A stretch of DNA of 64,000 nt from Zobellia uliginosa (GTDB taxonomy: Bacteria > Bacteroidota > Bacteroidia > Flavobacteriales > Flavobacteriaceae), in NCBI RefSeq assembly GCF_018860745.1, contig NZ_JAHKPY010000012.1:639166-703165 (forward strand). The letters run 5' to 3'. The notes under the pieces were generated by a model that saw nothing but the letters and a program-made list of their open reading frames with translations, did not search any database and was not told the origin of the DNA. Each line of letters begins with the position of its first letter. Within the stretch, counting starts at the first letter, position 1. This document shows, piece by piece, positions 56,823 through 64,000 of this stretch. The position numbers and the translations under genes are program-made.

Positions 56823-58358
56823 TCATACTTGATGCGCAGGTCGTAACAAGTCATTTACGGTCTTCACAGGATTAAAAGTTGAAGAAGGTACTTCAACAAA
56901 AATAGTGTTCCAAAAAGCCATAGCCCCATTCCACAAACCTGGCAGTTCCAATGCTTTTAGTTCTCTACCTTCTTTTGTTTTACCCGTTATAAAACCTTGT
57001 TTTGTATCAACAAAATTCATAAGGTTATACTTTTCTCCTTTATAGTTCTTAACGGCACATACTAAATCTACCGGATTAAAGTGTGTAGAATTCTTAAGAA
57101 TACTGGCCTGTTGACTCTTGTCCATATCTATTTGCGCCGACTCAATAATCTGAAGCGATATATTTCCTTTTCTATCGTTTATCCAAAACGGACCGCCACC
57201 AGGTTCACCTTCATTTACCACCATACCACATATGCGTATTGGCCTATTGATTTTATCCTTAAGCACTTCTATTTGTTCCCCAATACTAAAACTAGAGAAG
57301 CTATCTGAAAAACGAACATTAAGCTCGCTTTCCAAAAAGCTTTTGATTTTATTTAACTGATCAGCTGTAAGCTCATCGGAATCTAAACTCTTAGCATAAG
57401 CAAAAGCCTTTTCCTGAACTGTTATCAAAACACCCGCCAATACCTTTTTACTATCTGCAACCTCTGTCGCAAATTTTGGCACTGTAACATTATCTATATT
57501 CTTAATGAAAATTATATCTGCATCCTGCTCATTCAAGTTCTCTATTAAAGCCCCGTGACCACCTGGTCTAAACAAAACGGAACCATCACTATTTCTAAAA
57601 GGTTCGTTCTGCATATCTACAGCAATCGTATCCGTAGATGGCTTTTGGTTAGAATAACTAACGTTAAAGGAGGTTTTAGTTGTAGCAGAAACACGGTCTT
57701 TAACGGAATCGAACTCCGCATTGAACATATCTCCATGCTGTTCACTAATTGTAAAGTGCAACTCTGCAGTGTCTCCTGTTTTGGCATAAACAGAGGCTTC
57801 TTTTAAATGCTCTTCAAAAGGCGTTGCCGTATGGTCTCCGTAATTATGAAAAGGCAACAATCCCTTTGGAAAGAAACCATAGTTTAAAGCGTCTTCTGAC
57901 ATCATTTCTTTTACAAAAAGATATACCTCTTCATCTTTTAAAGACGTTTTACCAGCAATACGTTGTTTCACCAAATCGTAAAAAGCAAAATTGGTCATGC
58001 CTTCAGAGAATGCTTTCAAAGCTTTGTCCCCTGTCCGCTCAAAATAGGCATCCAAAGTTTCGTTAGCAGGATTGTAAGCATCCAAGAAATTGAACAAAGC
58101 TTTAAACATACGCGATGCAGCACCAGAGGCCGGCACAAACTTCAACAAAGACAAATTGCTTTGTGAGGCATCAAACTTTTGTATCAATGCTTTTTCTTCC
58201 GATTGGGTAAACTTTGAAAGACCTTCACCAACGGTAGCGGCCTTTTCCAATTGCACAAACGGAATACCTTCTTTGAAAGTTTCTATTTGGTCATGTACCT
58301 TTTTTTCTGAAATCCCTTTTTTGGCTAGTAACGCCAAATCATTTTCTGTTAGTGTCAT
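56823..58358 (-). CDS. DUF4301 family protein
   Basis: The 511-residue cytoplasmic protein is the last gene of a compact operon. DUF4301 is a Bacteroidota family with a nucleotidyltransferase-like look. Segments include LKFVPASGAASRMFKALFNFLD (near 75-97), YGFFPKGLLPFHNYGDHTATPFEEHLKEA, LFRPGGHGALIENLNEQDADIIFIKNID and GMVVNEGEPGGGPFWI. The GASRM-like loop and the late EPGGGPFW block may be nucleotide or phosphate sites. It overlaps the kinase gene by 20 bp. Biochemical function is not known to me. Confidence 0.8.
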   Translation of the reverse strand: MTLTENDLALLAKKGISEKKVHDQIETFKEGIPFVQLEKAATVGEGLSKFTQSEEKALIQKFDASQSNLSLLKFVPASGAASRMFKALFNFLDAYNPANETLDAYFERTGDKALKAFSEGMTNFAFYDLVKQRIAGKTSLKDEEVYLFVKEMMSEDALNYGFFPKGLLPFHNYGDHTATPFEEHLKEASVYAKTGDTAELHFTISEQHGDMFNAEFDSVKDRVSATTKTSFNVSYSNQKPSTDTIAVDMQNEPFRNSDGSVLFRPGGHGALIENLNEQDADIIFIKNIDNVTVPKFATEVADSKKVLAGVLITVQEKAFAYAKSLDSDELTADQLNKIKSFLESELNVRFSDSFSSFSIGEQIEVLKDKINRPIRICGMVVNEGEPGGGPFWINDRKGNISLQIIESAQIDMDKSQQASILKNSTHFNPVDLVCAVKNYKGEKYNLMNFVDTKQGFITGKTKEGRELKALELPGLWNGAMAFWNTIFVEVPSSTFNPVKTVNDLLRPAHQV

Positions 58359-58926
58359 CTAATCTTTTCTTCAATAATTTATCTATATGCTCTACAGCAG
58401 TTTCCAAGCGTTCTTTTCTATCGCCCTTCAATATAATAAAATTACGATCATATTTCTCTAGTGTTTCTTTGAAGTACATGAACATTCGCTCACGTTCGTT
58501 AGGTTTATCCCTTAAATCATCGCCAACCCACGGCACATCTATATAGGTAAGCAAATACAAATCATAATGATTATTTAATGCATGTTTCTCCAAAATGGGG
58601 TCACAGTATCCAAGATAATATGCTTCTGAATATACTTTGGTCTCTAGTAGATCAGTATCACAAATAAGAACTTTAGAAGCTTTTTTTGCCAGTTGGTTTT
58701 CTAACTTCATCTGGTCTTCGGCAATTGGCAACAGGTCTTTTGGTTCGCACGTCTTGCGTTCGTTATTCCATTTATCCTGTAGATATTCCCTCGCATACTC
58801 GGGTACCCACACCGTATTGTAATACCGTGCCAACTGATCGGAAAGCGTGGTCTTACCCGTAGATTCAGGACCGAACAGTACTACTTTAACAACGTCTGAG
58901 GGCTTTTGTTCAAACTTTTTTTCCAT
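58339..58926 (-). CDS. NadR-like P-loop kinase (ribosylnicotinamide kinase type)
   Basis: The start is placed at ATG 58924-58926 (MEKKFEQKPSDVVKVVLFGPESTGKTTLS) because the upstream residues look like read-through of the neighbour frame. The 195-residue protein has Walker A GPESTGKT, a Trp-containing VWVPEYAREYL, ICDTDLLETKVYSEAYY and PWVGDDLRDKP. This is the C-terminal kinase domain of NadR, which phosphorylates nicotinamide riboside. It lacks the N-terminal adenylyltransferase and HTH domains. It overlaps pnuC by 46 bp, so translation is coupled. In this context a thiamine or nucleoside substrate is also possible. Confidence 0.82.
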   Translation of the reverse strand: MEKKFEQKPSDVVKVVLFGPESTGKTTLSDQLARYYNTVWVPEYAREYLQDKWNNERKTCEPKDLLPIAEDQMKLENQLAKKASKVLICDTDLLETKVYSEAYYLGYCDPILEKHALNNHYDLYLLTYIDVPWVGDDLRDKPNERERMFMYFKETLEKYDRNFIILKGDRKERLETAVEHIDKLLKKRLDDTNRK

Positions 58927-59519
58927 GCGAGATAACCGTAAACTGCAATGATAGTAAACAAGAAATATTGCAGAGAGGTAAATATAAGGCCTTTGTACCA
59001 ATAAAGAGGGACGCTAATAACGTCACCTATAATCCAATACACCCAATTTTCCAGTTTTTTCTTTGCCATTAGCCACATGCCAACGAAGAAAATAGCAGTA
59101 GTAACGGTATCTACATAAGCTGTCCAGTTATTGAACTTATCAAAAAGAAGATAAATTAAACATACAAACACCACCGTTATGACAAACAGCAGTATGGACC
59201 ATTTTTTCTCACCATCCGTTGTTCGCGTAATTGGAATAAAATGGGTATCGTCTACCTTTCTTGTCCATACATACCAACCATAAATACTCATGGAAAAATA
59301 ATAAGCATTTATGAGCATGTCTCCTAAAAGGCCAAAGACCAATAGAATATATACAAAAATAGCCGTGCTTATAATCCCCGTGGCAAAAACCAGAATATTC
59401 TCTTTTTTTGAGAACCACACACTAAGAAAACCAAAGATGACTCCAATTACTTCTAAAACCACCAAGTGCGTGGCCGTACCATCATACTGGGCAAATATCC
59501 AATCAAAAAAATGGCTCAT
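58881..59519 (-). CDS. pnuC: PnuC/PnuT family vitamin transporter
   Basis: The 212-residue protein has seven to eight helices (LVVLEVIGVIFGFLSVWF, IISTAIFVYILLVF, INAYYFSMSIYGWYVWT, FLFTIIAVYGYLAW) and matches the PnuC family, facilitators that take up nicotinamide riboside or, in the PnuT branch, thiamine. The kinase encoded with it would trap the vitamin. A thiamine-binding-like protein is encoded just upstream with a 17-bp overlap, so the thiamine branch is a real alternative. The WxxW-type aromatic pairs in YGWYVW are present, but I cannot decide the substrate. Confidence 0.87.
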   Translation of the reverse strand: MSHFFDWIFAQYDGTATHLVVLEVIGVIFGFLSVWFSKKENILVFATGIISTAIFVYILLVFGLLGDMLINAYYFSMSIYGWYVWTRKVDDTHFIPITRTTDGEKKWSILLFVITVVFVCLIYLLFDKFNNWTAYVDTVTTAIFFVGMWLMAKKKLENWVYWIIGDVISVPLYWYKGLIFTSLQYFLFTIIAVYGYLAWKKSLNKSPQTLLK

Positions 59520-59763
59520 AATCGCTTCGGTCAGACTTTACTATTTTCATGTACAACAAGCCTTTATCCATTAATTCAAAAGCTTCTTTAATATCACTTT
59601 TAAGAACACCCATAACCAAATCATAATCTCCAAAAACCTGAGTACTCAAAGGGTTTTCTAAAACCATTAGATCAGAAGCACGTAGTTTTTTTATAAAGTT
59701 GATGATGTGTTCCTCAAAATCATCTTGTAAAGGCGAAAAGGTAAGTTCTACCGATATGTCCAT
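59503..59763 (-). CDS. Thiamine-binding-like protein (YkoF/MTH1187 family)
   Basis: The 86-residue protein is an ACT-like alpha/beta unit: VELTFSPLQDDFEEHIINFIKKL, then a strand with STQVFGDYDLVMGVLKSDI and LLYMKIVKSD. This is the PF01910 thiamine-binding or YkoF-like family; YkoF binds thiamine in Bacillus. It is the first gene of a four-gene unit with pnuC, a NadR-like kinase and DUF4301. It suggests thiamine handling, but the family also contains proteins without shown thiamine binding. Confidence 0.75.
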   Translation of the reverse strand: MDISVELTFSPLQDDFEEHIINFIKKLRASDLMVLENPLSTQVFGDYDLVMGVLKSDIKEAFELMDKGLLYMKIVKSDRSDYEPFF

Positions 59764-59825
59764 TCTATTTAATTAGTATTAAGTGATGTAAAATTGATGT
59801 TAAGCTTTGATTTGAATAATGGCTC

Positions 59826-60458
59826 TCAGCTTTTTAAAGCATAGACACAGGTAAAACCTTCAAACTCCATAAAACGTATTTGATATGCCGATAAATTTCC
59901 ACGATATAAAATTTCGGCAGTGGTAGCCGCACTGTCAAAAGTAAAATCCTTAACGTTGATATGATGAATGAAACTCAAGCCTTGGGTGGCATAAATTTTA
60001 TAAAGCGCCTCTTTACTACCCCAAACAATAGTTAGTTTTCTTATTAGTGCATCTGTATTGGCAATAGTACGGTATTCTTCAATGGGCGTAAACTTATGGG
60101 CTATCCGTAGAATTTTTTCCCTTTGCATTTCAATATCCACACCTACTTCACTTGTAGAACTAACGATAATGCCCGTAAAGTGATTGGAATGTGTTATACT
60201 TATTTTATTACCGTCTTTTAAATATGGTTTTCCAAACTCGTCATAATGCAAATCTGCATCAACATAACCGGCTTCCGCCATTAAATGTCTGATGCTCAAG
60301 AAACCCCTGCGATGCATCTCAGATTTCATACCATCCATTCGGTTTTGGCAGTGTTGGGTAAGATTTATCCCTTCTGAAAGTTCCTGTTCGGATTCAGTAA
60401 CCTTCCAAATGTAAACCTTGGTGTTCTTATTTACCTTTACTATCTTATAAAGAGGCAT
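59826..60458 (-). CDS. 4'-phosphopantetheinyl transferase (Sfp type)
   Basis: The 210-residue enzyme transfers phosphopantetheine from CoA to carrier proteins. The family motifs are VGVDIEM (near 110) and WGSKEALYKIY (near 145), with the intermediate FTPIEEY. The N-terminal part is short. It probably serves fatty acid or polyketide/non-ribosomal carrier proteins. It is transcribed alone; its start is 84 bp from the divergent ahcY ATG, and it ends 63 bp upstream of the thiamine-binding-like gene. Confidence 0.9.
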   Translation of the reverse strand: MPLYKIVKVNKNTKVYIWKVTESEQELSEGINLTQHCQNRMDGMKSEMHRRGFLSIRHLMAEAGYVDADLHYDEFGKPYLKDGNKISITHSNHFTGIIVSSTSEVGVDIEMQREKILRIAHKFTPIEEYRTIANTDALIRKLTIVWGSKEALYKIYATQGLSFIHHINVKDFTFDSAATTAEILYRGNLSAYQIRFMEFEGFTCVYALKS

Positions 60459-60479
60459 ATGGTTCTATACGTTTTTTCT

Positions 60480-60487
60480 TAACTTTG
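60480..60487 (+). promoter_or_regulatory. -7 box TAACTTTG of ahcY
   Basis: Perfect TAnnTTTG, 54 bp before the ahcY ATG. No obvious -33 TTG at standard distance. No SAM or SAH riboswitch was recognised in the 83-bp divergent spacer. Confidence 0.5.
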
Positions 60488-60541
60488 CAACCACAAATGG
60501 CTGTATAGCTAATATAACGAAAGTAAAAAATAAAAAAGAAT

Positions 60542-61858
60542 ATGGATACCAAAACTGTTTCTTATGTACCTTATAAGGTAAAAGATATTTCTTTGGCAGA
60601 CTGGGGAAGAAAGGAAATTGAACTTGCAGAAGCCGAAATGCCAGGTCTTATGGCTCTAAGGGAAGAATACGGAAAAGAGCAGCCTTTAAAAGGTGCCCGA
60701 ATTGCCGGTTGTCTTCACATGACCATTCAAACAGCGGTTCTTATTGAAACCTTGGTAGCCTTGGGCGCTGATGTTACGTGGAGCTCTTGTAATATATTCT
60801 CTACTCAAGACCATGCCGCTGCTGCTATTGCCGCCGCCGGTATACCCGTTTATGCATGGAAAGGTCTGACTGAAGAAGAATTTAACTGGTGTATTGAGCA
60901 AACTTTGTTTTTTGGTGAAGAACGCGAACCATTAAACATGATCTTGGATGATGGTGGTGATCTTACCAATATGGTTTTAGATGACTACCCGGAATTGGCC
61001 AGTGCCATTAAAGGTCTTTCTGAAGAAACTACTACCGGTGTTCACCGTTTATACGATCGTGTAAAAAAAGGCACTTTACCTATGCCTGCTATTAACGTGA
61101 ACGATTCTGTTACAAAATCTAAATTCGATAATAAATATGGATGTCGCGAAAGTGCTGTTGACGCTATTAGGCGCGCTACTGACACTATGCTTGCCGGCAA
61201 AAAAGTTGTTGTTGCCGGTTACGGTGATGTTGGCAAAGGTACCGCTGCTTCTTTTAGAGGGGCAGGTTCTATAGTTACAGTTACCGAAATTGATCCCATA
61301 TGTGCGCTTCAAGCCTGTATGGACGGTTTTGAAGTGAAAAAATTGGAATCTGTTGTTGGTACTGCTGATGTTGTTATCACTACCACTGGTAACAAAGACA
61401 TCATTCGCCCAGAGCACTTTGAGGCCATGAAAGACAAGGTTATTGTTTGTAACATTGGGCATTTCGATAATGAAATCGATATGACTTGGTTGAACAAAAA
61501 GCACGGGGCTACAAAGGATACCATAAAACCTCAGGTAGACAAATATACTATTGATGGTAAAGATATTATTGTATTGGCAGAAGGTCGTTTAGTAAACTTA
61601 GGATGTGCTACAGGTCACCCCAGTTTTGTAATGAGTAATTCATTTACAAACCAAACCTTAGCACAGATAGAGCTTTGGAAAAACAGCGCTAATTATAAAA
61701 ATGAAGTTTATATGCTTCCAAAGCATTTAGATGAGAAAGTAGCTGCTTTGCACCTATCTCGTTTAGGTGCTGAACTTACTGAACTTAAACAGGATCAAGC
61801 CGAATATATTGGTGTTACCGTAGAAGGTCCTTTTAAGCCGGAGTATTACAGGTATTAG
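60542..61858 (+). CDS. ahcY: S-adenosylhomocysteine hydrolase
   Basis: The 438-residue enzyme splits S-adenosylhomocysteine to adenosine and homocysteine and keeps methylation going. Key blocks: [53 protein letters not shown], the NAD-binding [30 protein letters not shown] and the C-terminal [19 protein letters not shown], ending FKPEYYRY. Length is typical of the bacterial form. Start at [12 protein letters not shown] is family-consistent. A terminator follows. Confidence 0.97.
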   Translation: MDTKTVSYVPYKVKDISLADWGRKEIELAEAEMPGLMALREEYGKEQPLKGARIAGCLHMTIQTAVLIETLVALGADVTWSSCNIFSTQDHAAAAIAAAGIPVYAWKGLTEEEFNWCIEQTLFFGEEREPLNMILDDGGDLTNMVLDDYPELASAIKGLSEETTTGVHRLYDRVKKGTLPMPAINVNDSVTKSKFDNKYGCRESAVDAIRRATDTMLAGKKVVVAGYGDVGKGTAASFRGAGSIVTVTEIDPICALQACMDGFEVKKLESVVGTADVVITTTGNKDIIRPEHFEAMKDKVIVCNIGHFDNEIDMTWLNKKHGATKDTIKPQVDKYTIDGKDIIVLAEGRLVNLGCATGHPSFVMSNSFTNQTLAQIELWKNSANYKNEVYMLPKHLDEKVAALHLSRLGAELTELKQDQAEYIGVTVEGPFKPEYYRY

Positions 61859-61859
61859 A

Positions 61860-61876
61860 CCTTCGACTGCGCTGAG
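61860..61876. repeat. CCTTCGACTGCGCTGAG motif, Bacteroidota intergenic repeat-like
   Basis: This 17-mer right after the ahcY stop resembles the CCTTCGACTrCGCTCAG half of short intergenic repeats that are widespread in Bacteroidota genomes. Only one full copy is seen. A degraded look-alike (CTGAGCTTAGTGAGGCTTGAG) lies at about 27306-27326. Confidence 0.4.
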
Positions 61877-61920
61877 TTCTAATTTAAATAAATGCGCTCA
61901 ATCTTAATAGAAATAGATTA

Positions 61921-61950
61921 AAAACCCTTACAGGAATGTTAGGGTTTTTT
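61921..61950 (+). terminator. Intrinsic terminator of ahcY
   Basis: AAAAACCCT (61921-61929) pairs with AGGGTTTTT (61942-61950); one mismatch and three inner pairs extend the stem, and a T run follows. It lies 62 bp past the stop. Confidence 0.82.
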
Positions 61951-62028
61951 GTTTTCAATTTTCAACTGAAAGAAAAAACTTTCATTATATTGCATAGATT
62001 ATAGTATTCATTAAGCCCCCTCTTACAT

Positions 62029-63477
62029 ATGCTATTTAACTCTATTGATTTTGCTATTTTCCTACCAATTGTTTTTATCCTCTATTGGTACGTCATACAC
62101 AATCACTTAAAGCTACAAAACTTGTTAATAGTTCTAGCAAGTTATGTGTTCTATGGCTGGTGGGATTGGAGATTCTTGACCCTAATAGTCTTCAGTACCA
62201 TTATTGATTACACTATTGGAAAAAAACTTAAAATTACCACAGCTACTTCTAGGCGAAAATTACTATTATGGACAAGTGTTTTCGTGAATCTTGGGTTTTT
62301 AGGATTTTTTAAATATTATAATTTCTTCTTGGACAATTTTGTTTCAGCCTTTTCATTCTTTGGAAATGAAATACCTATAAACTCATTGAACATTATACTA
62401 CCGGTGGGAATTAGCTTCTATACGTTCCAAACCATGAGCTACACCATAGACGTGTACAAAGGAAAATTGAAAGCCACGGAAGACTTTGTCGCGTTTTCAG
62501 CATTTGTTTCTTTTTTCCCGCAGCTGGTGGCCGGACCAATTGAAAGAGCCACCAACCTTCTTCCTCAATTCTACACGAAAAGAAACCTAAGTAAAAAGAC
62601 TGTTTATGACGGTTTGGGACAGATTTTATGGGGGCTTTTTAAGAAAATTGTCATTGCCGATAATTGTGCCATATTTGTTAACGAAATTTTTGCAGACTAC
62701 AACAGTTACCCTGGTAGCACATTACTTCTTGGTAGTATTCTTTTTGCTTTTCAGATATATGGAGATTTCTCCGGCTATTCGGATATTGCTATTGGAACTG
62801 CTAAGCTATTTGGTTTCAACCTGATGCAAAATTTTGCTTTTCCCTATTTCTCCAGGGATATTGCCGAATTTTGGAGACGTTGGCATATTTCCCTCTCAAC
62901 TTGGTTTAGAGACTATCTTTATATTCCTTTGGGAGGAAGCAGGGGTTCTTTAGATAAGAAAATCAGAAATACATTTATCATTTTTGTTGTGAGCGGCTTT
63001 TGGCACGGCGCTAATTGGACGTTCATCATTTGGGGTGCACTGAACGCCATCTACTACTTACCATTATTATTATCTAAAAAAAATAAAGCTAATACGGATA
63101 GCGTAGCAGAAGGAAAGTGGTTCTTTTCAATAAAAGAGTTCTTTCAAATGCTGCTTACTTTTTGTTTAATAACCGTCTCATGGGTATTTTTCAGATCCGA
63201 TACCGTTACCGACTCTTTAAATTACCTATCAATAATATTCTCGGAAACATTATTTTCTATGCCAACGGTTTTTCCAATAGACTTTTTGGCCATTCTAACC
63301 GTATTTATAATAGTAGAGTGGTTTTCGCGTATGAAAAAGCACCCATTTGAAATCAATGATGAGTTTTGGCACGCTAGATATTCACCATTAAGACTTATTT
63401 CCTTTTCCGCTTCCATATGGGCTATTATCCTCTGGGGAGCATTTGGAAATAAGGAATTCATATATTTCCAATTCTAA
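62029..63477 (+). CDS. MBOAT family O-acyltransferase (AlgI-like)
   Basis: The 482-residue integral membrane enzyme has about ten helices, starting FNSIDFAIFLPIVFILYWYV. It carries the MBOAT catalytic region: EFWRRWHISLSTWFRDYLYIPLGG (near 280-305) and the invariant His in VSGFWHGANWTFIIWG (near 325). These enzymes move an acetyl group across the membrane to decorate exopolysaccharides or teichoic acids, as AlgI does with AlgJ/X. The gene directly downstream encodes an SGNH-type protein, matching that pair. Substrate glycan unknown. Confidence 0.9.
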   Translation: MLFNSIDFAIFLPIVFILYWYVIHNHLKLQNLLIVLASYVFYGWWDWRFLTLIVFSTIIDYTIGKKLKITTATSRRKLLLWTSVFVNLGFLGFFKYYNFFLDNFVSAFSFFGNEIPINSLNIILPVGISFYTFQTMSYTIDVYKGKLKATEDFVAFSAFVSFFPQLVAGPIERATNLLPQFYTKRNLSKKTVYDGLGQILWGLFKKIVIADNCAIFVNEIFADYNSYPGSTLLLGSILFAFQIYGDFSGYSDIAIGTAKLFGFNLMQNFAFPYFSRDIAEFWRRWHISLSTWFRDYLYIPLGGSRGSLDKKIRNTFIIFVVSGFWHGANWTFIIWGALNAIYYLPLLLSKKNKANTDSVAEGKWFFSIKEFFQMLLTFCLITVSWVFFRSDTVTDSLNYLSIIFSETLFSMPTVFPIDFLAILTVFIIVEWFSRMKKHPFEINDEFWHARYSPLRLISFSASIWAIILWGAFGNKEFIYFQF

Positions 63478-63488
63478 AAGATAGCCAT

Positions 63489-64000
63489 ATGAAAAAAATT
63501 ACTTTTTTAATTTTTATCCTATCCTTTTTTGTTGTTGGAGAGCTCTTGATACGCTTAACCGAAGAATTTAGCATAATGGAAACGAACCGTATTCAAATGG
63601 TAGACGTGGCCCTTGACGATACGGAAGAATTAAGACTTCTGGAAAGAAACAAAATAGACTTAAGTGACTCATCTTTAAGAGTACTGGTGATTGGAGATTC
63701 CTATATGCACGGAGCCGGAATACCTAAAGACAAGAAAATTTCCAGTAGGCTAAGAGAATCCTTATTAAAGAACAACTCTAAATACAAGAACGTCTACGTT
63801 CTTGATGCTTCGGTTCCAAATTCAAACAATTTAGATAATAAAAACACCTATTTTAGATACAAAGAAGAATTTCAACCTCAAATCGTTATCTGGGGCTACC
63901 ACTACAACGATATCAACGGGAATTTAGAGCAAACTAATGAAATGATTGCCGACAACACTAGCAAACAGAAAAGCCCCCAGAAAAAACCAGCTGGTAAAGA
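63489..64000 (+). CDS. SGNH/GDSL-like O-acyltransferase partner, 5' part
   Basis: The ATG at 63489 is 11 bp after the MBOAT stop; the gene runs past the window edge, so only 170 residues are seen. It has an N-terminal membrane helix (ITFLIFILSFFVVGELLI) followed by the SGNH block I in VLVIGDSYMHGAGIP (GDS near 76-78), then YVLDASVPNSNNLDN and IVIWGYHYNDING. The layout is that of the AlgJ/AlgX or DltD-like secreted esterase partner that uses acyl groups delivered by MBOAT. The catalytic His/Asp lie beyond the window. Confidence 0.78.
   Translation, partial: MKKITFLIFILSFFVVGELLIRLTEEFSIMETNRIQMVDVALDDTEELRLLERNKIDLSDSSLRVLVIGDSYMHGAGIPKDKKISSRLRESLLKNNSKYKNVYVLDASVPNSNNLDNKNTYFRYKEEFQPQIVIWGYHYNDINGNLEQTNEMIADNTSKQKSPQKKPAGK

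Noticed and set aside
60459-60541. SAH or SAM riboswitch before ahcY
   Set aside because: The spacer is too short and lacks the conserved core; only a -7 box is seen.
61076-61504. A 142-residue open frame antisense to ahcY
   Set aside because: Antisense shadow of a highly conserved enzyme.

Overview
The window looks like the chromosome of a marine or polysaccharide-degrading Flavobacteriaceae member (Bacteroidota). The evidence is proteins with type IX secretion (T9SS) C-terminal sorting domains, many short lipoproteins, Bacteroidota-specific families (DUF3098, DUF4271, DUF4296, DUF3127, DUF4301), a SusC-era style TonB-dependent receptor, AT-rich spacers, little visible Shine-Dalgarno sequence, and several TAnnTTTG boxes, which are the Bacteroidota -7 element. 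No tRNA, rRNA, CRISPR array, complete insertion sequence or prophage was seen. Genus-level placement (Zobellia/Maribacter-like) is only an impression.

Layout. 1-2.9 kb: the end of a repetitive surface protein, a GT4 glycosyltransferase and a frameshifted GT2 remnant (accessory region). 3-11 kb: a large secreted DUF5060/DUF4038-malectin-LamG-T9SS protein, a TPR-type histidine kinase with a LuxR-type regulator, and two tiny secreted proteins that are little more than a T9SS sorting domain. 11-27 kb: housekeeping (SlyD-like PPIase, LuxE-like synthetase, TyrRS, dihydroorotase, GT2 and GT39 lipid-linked sugar enzymes, HemD, PEP carboxykinase, saccharopine dehydrogenase-like protein with an Lrp regulator, ferritin). 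27-41 kb: SemiSWEET, LeuRS with an enlarged insert, the ftsX-DUF3098-uppP-truB cluster, Tag, Aat, an SSB-tailed DUF3127 protein and flavin reductase. 41-46.9 kb: histidine kinase, HIT protein, GreA, Rieske-like lipoprotein and an oxidoreductase. 47-49.5 kb: a TonB-dependent receptor preceded by a clear TPP riboswitch. 49.6-56.6 kb: a hybrid histidine kinase and a sigma-54 activator meeting tail to tail, then a family of five small secreted PepSY-like proteins. 56.8-59.8 kb: an overlapping four-gene operon (thiamine-binding-like protein, PnuC-type transporter, NadR-like kinase, DUF4301). 59.8-64 kb: Sfp-type transferase, AhcY, and an MBOAT O-acyltransferase with the start of an SGNH-type partner.

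The most interesting reading is the 49.6-56.8 kb block. The three transcription units of the PepSY-like family share an upstream architecture: a TGATwATCAG-type box 45-46 nt above a sigma-54-like TTGGyAT-N-TTTCT/TCTCT element, with GTGTGTA motifs further upstream. All lie beside a sigma-54-dependent response regulator and a hybrid kinase with an Hpt domain, which suggests a self-contained envelope-sensing regulon. A second theme is vitamin B1: the TPP-controlled outer-membrane receptor and, 10 kb away, a PnuC-type permease encoded with a thiamine-binding-like protein and a small-molecule kinase. Five convergent gene pairs overlap at their stop codons.
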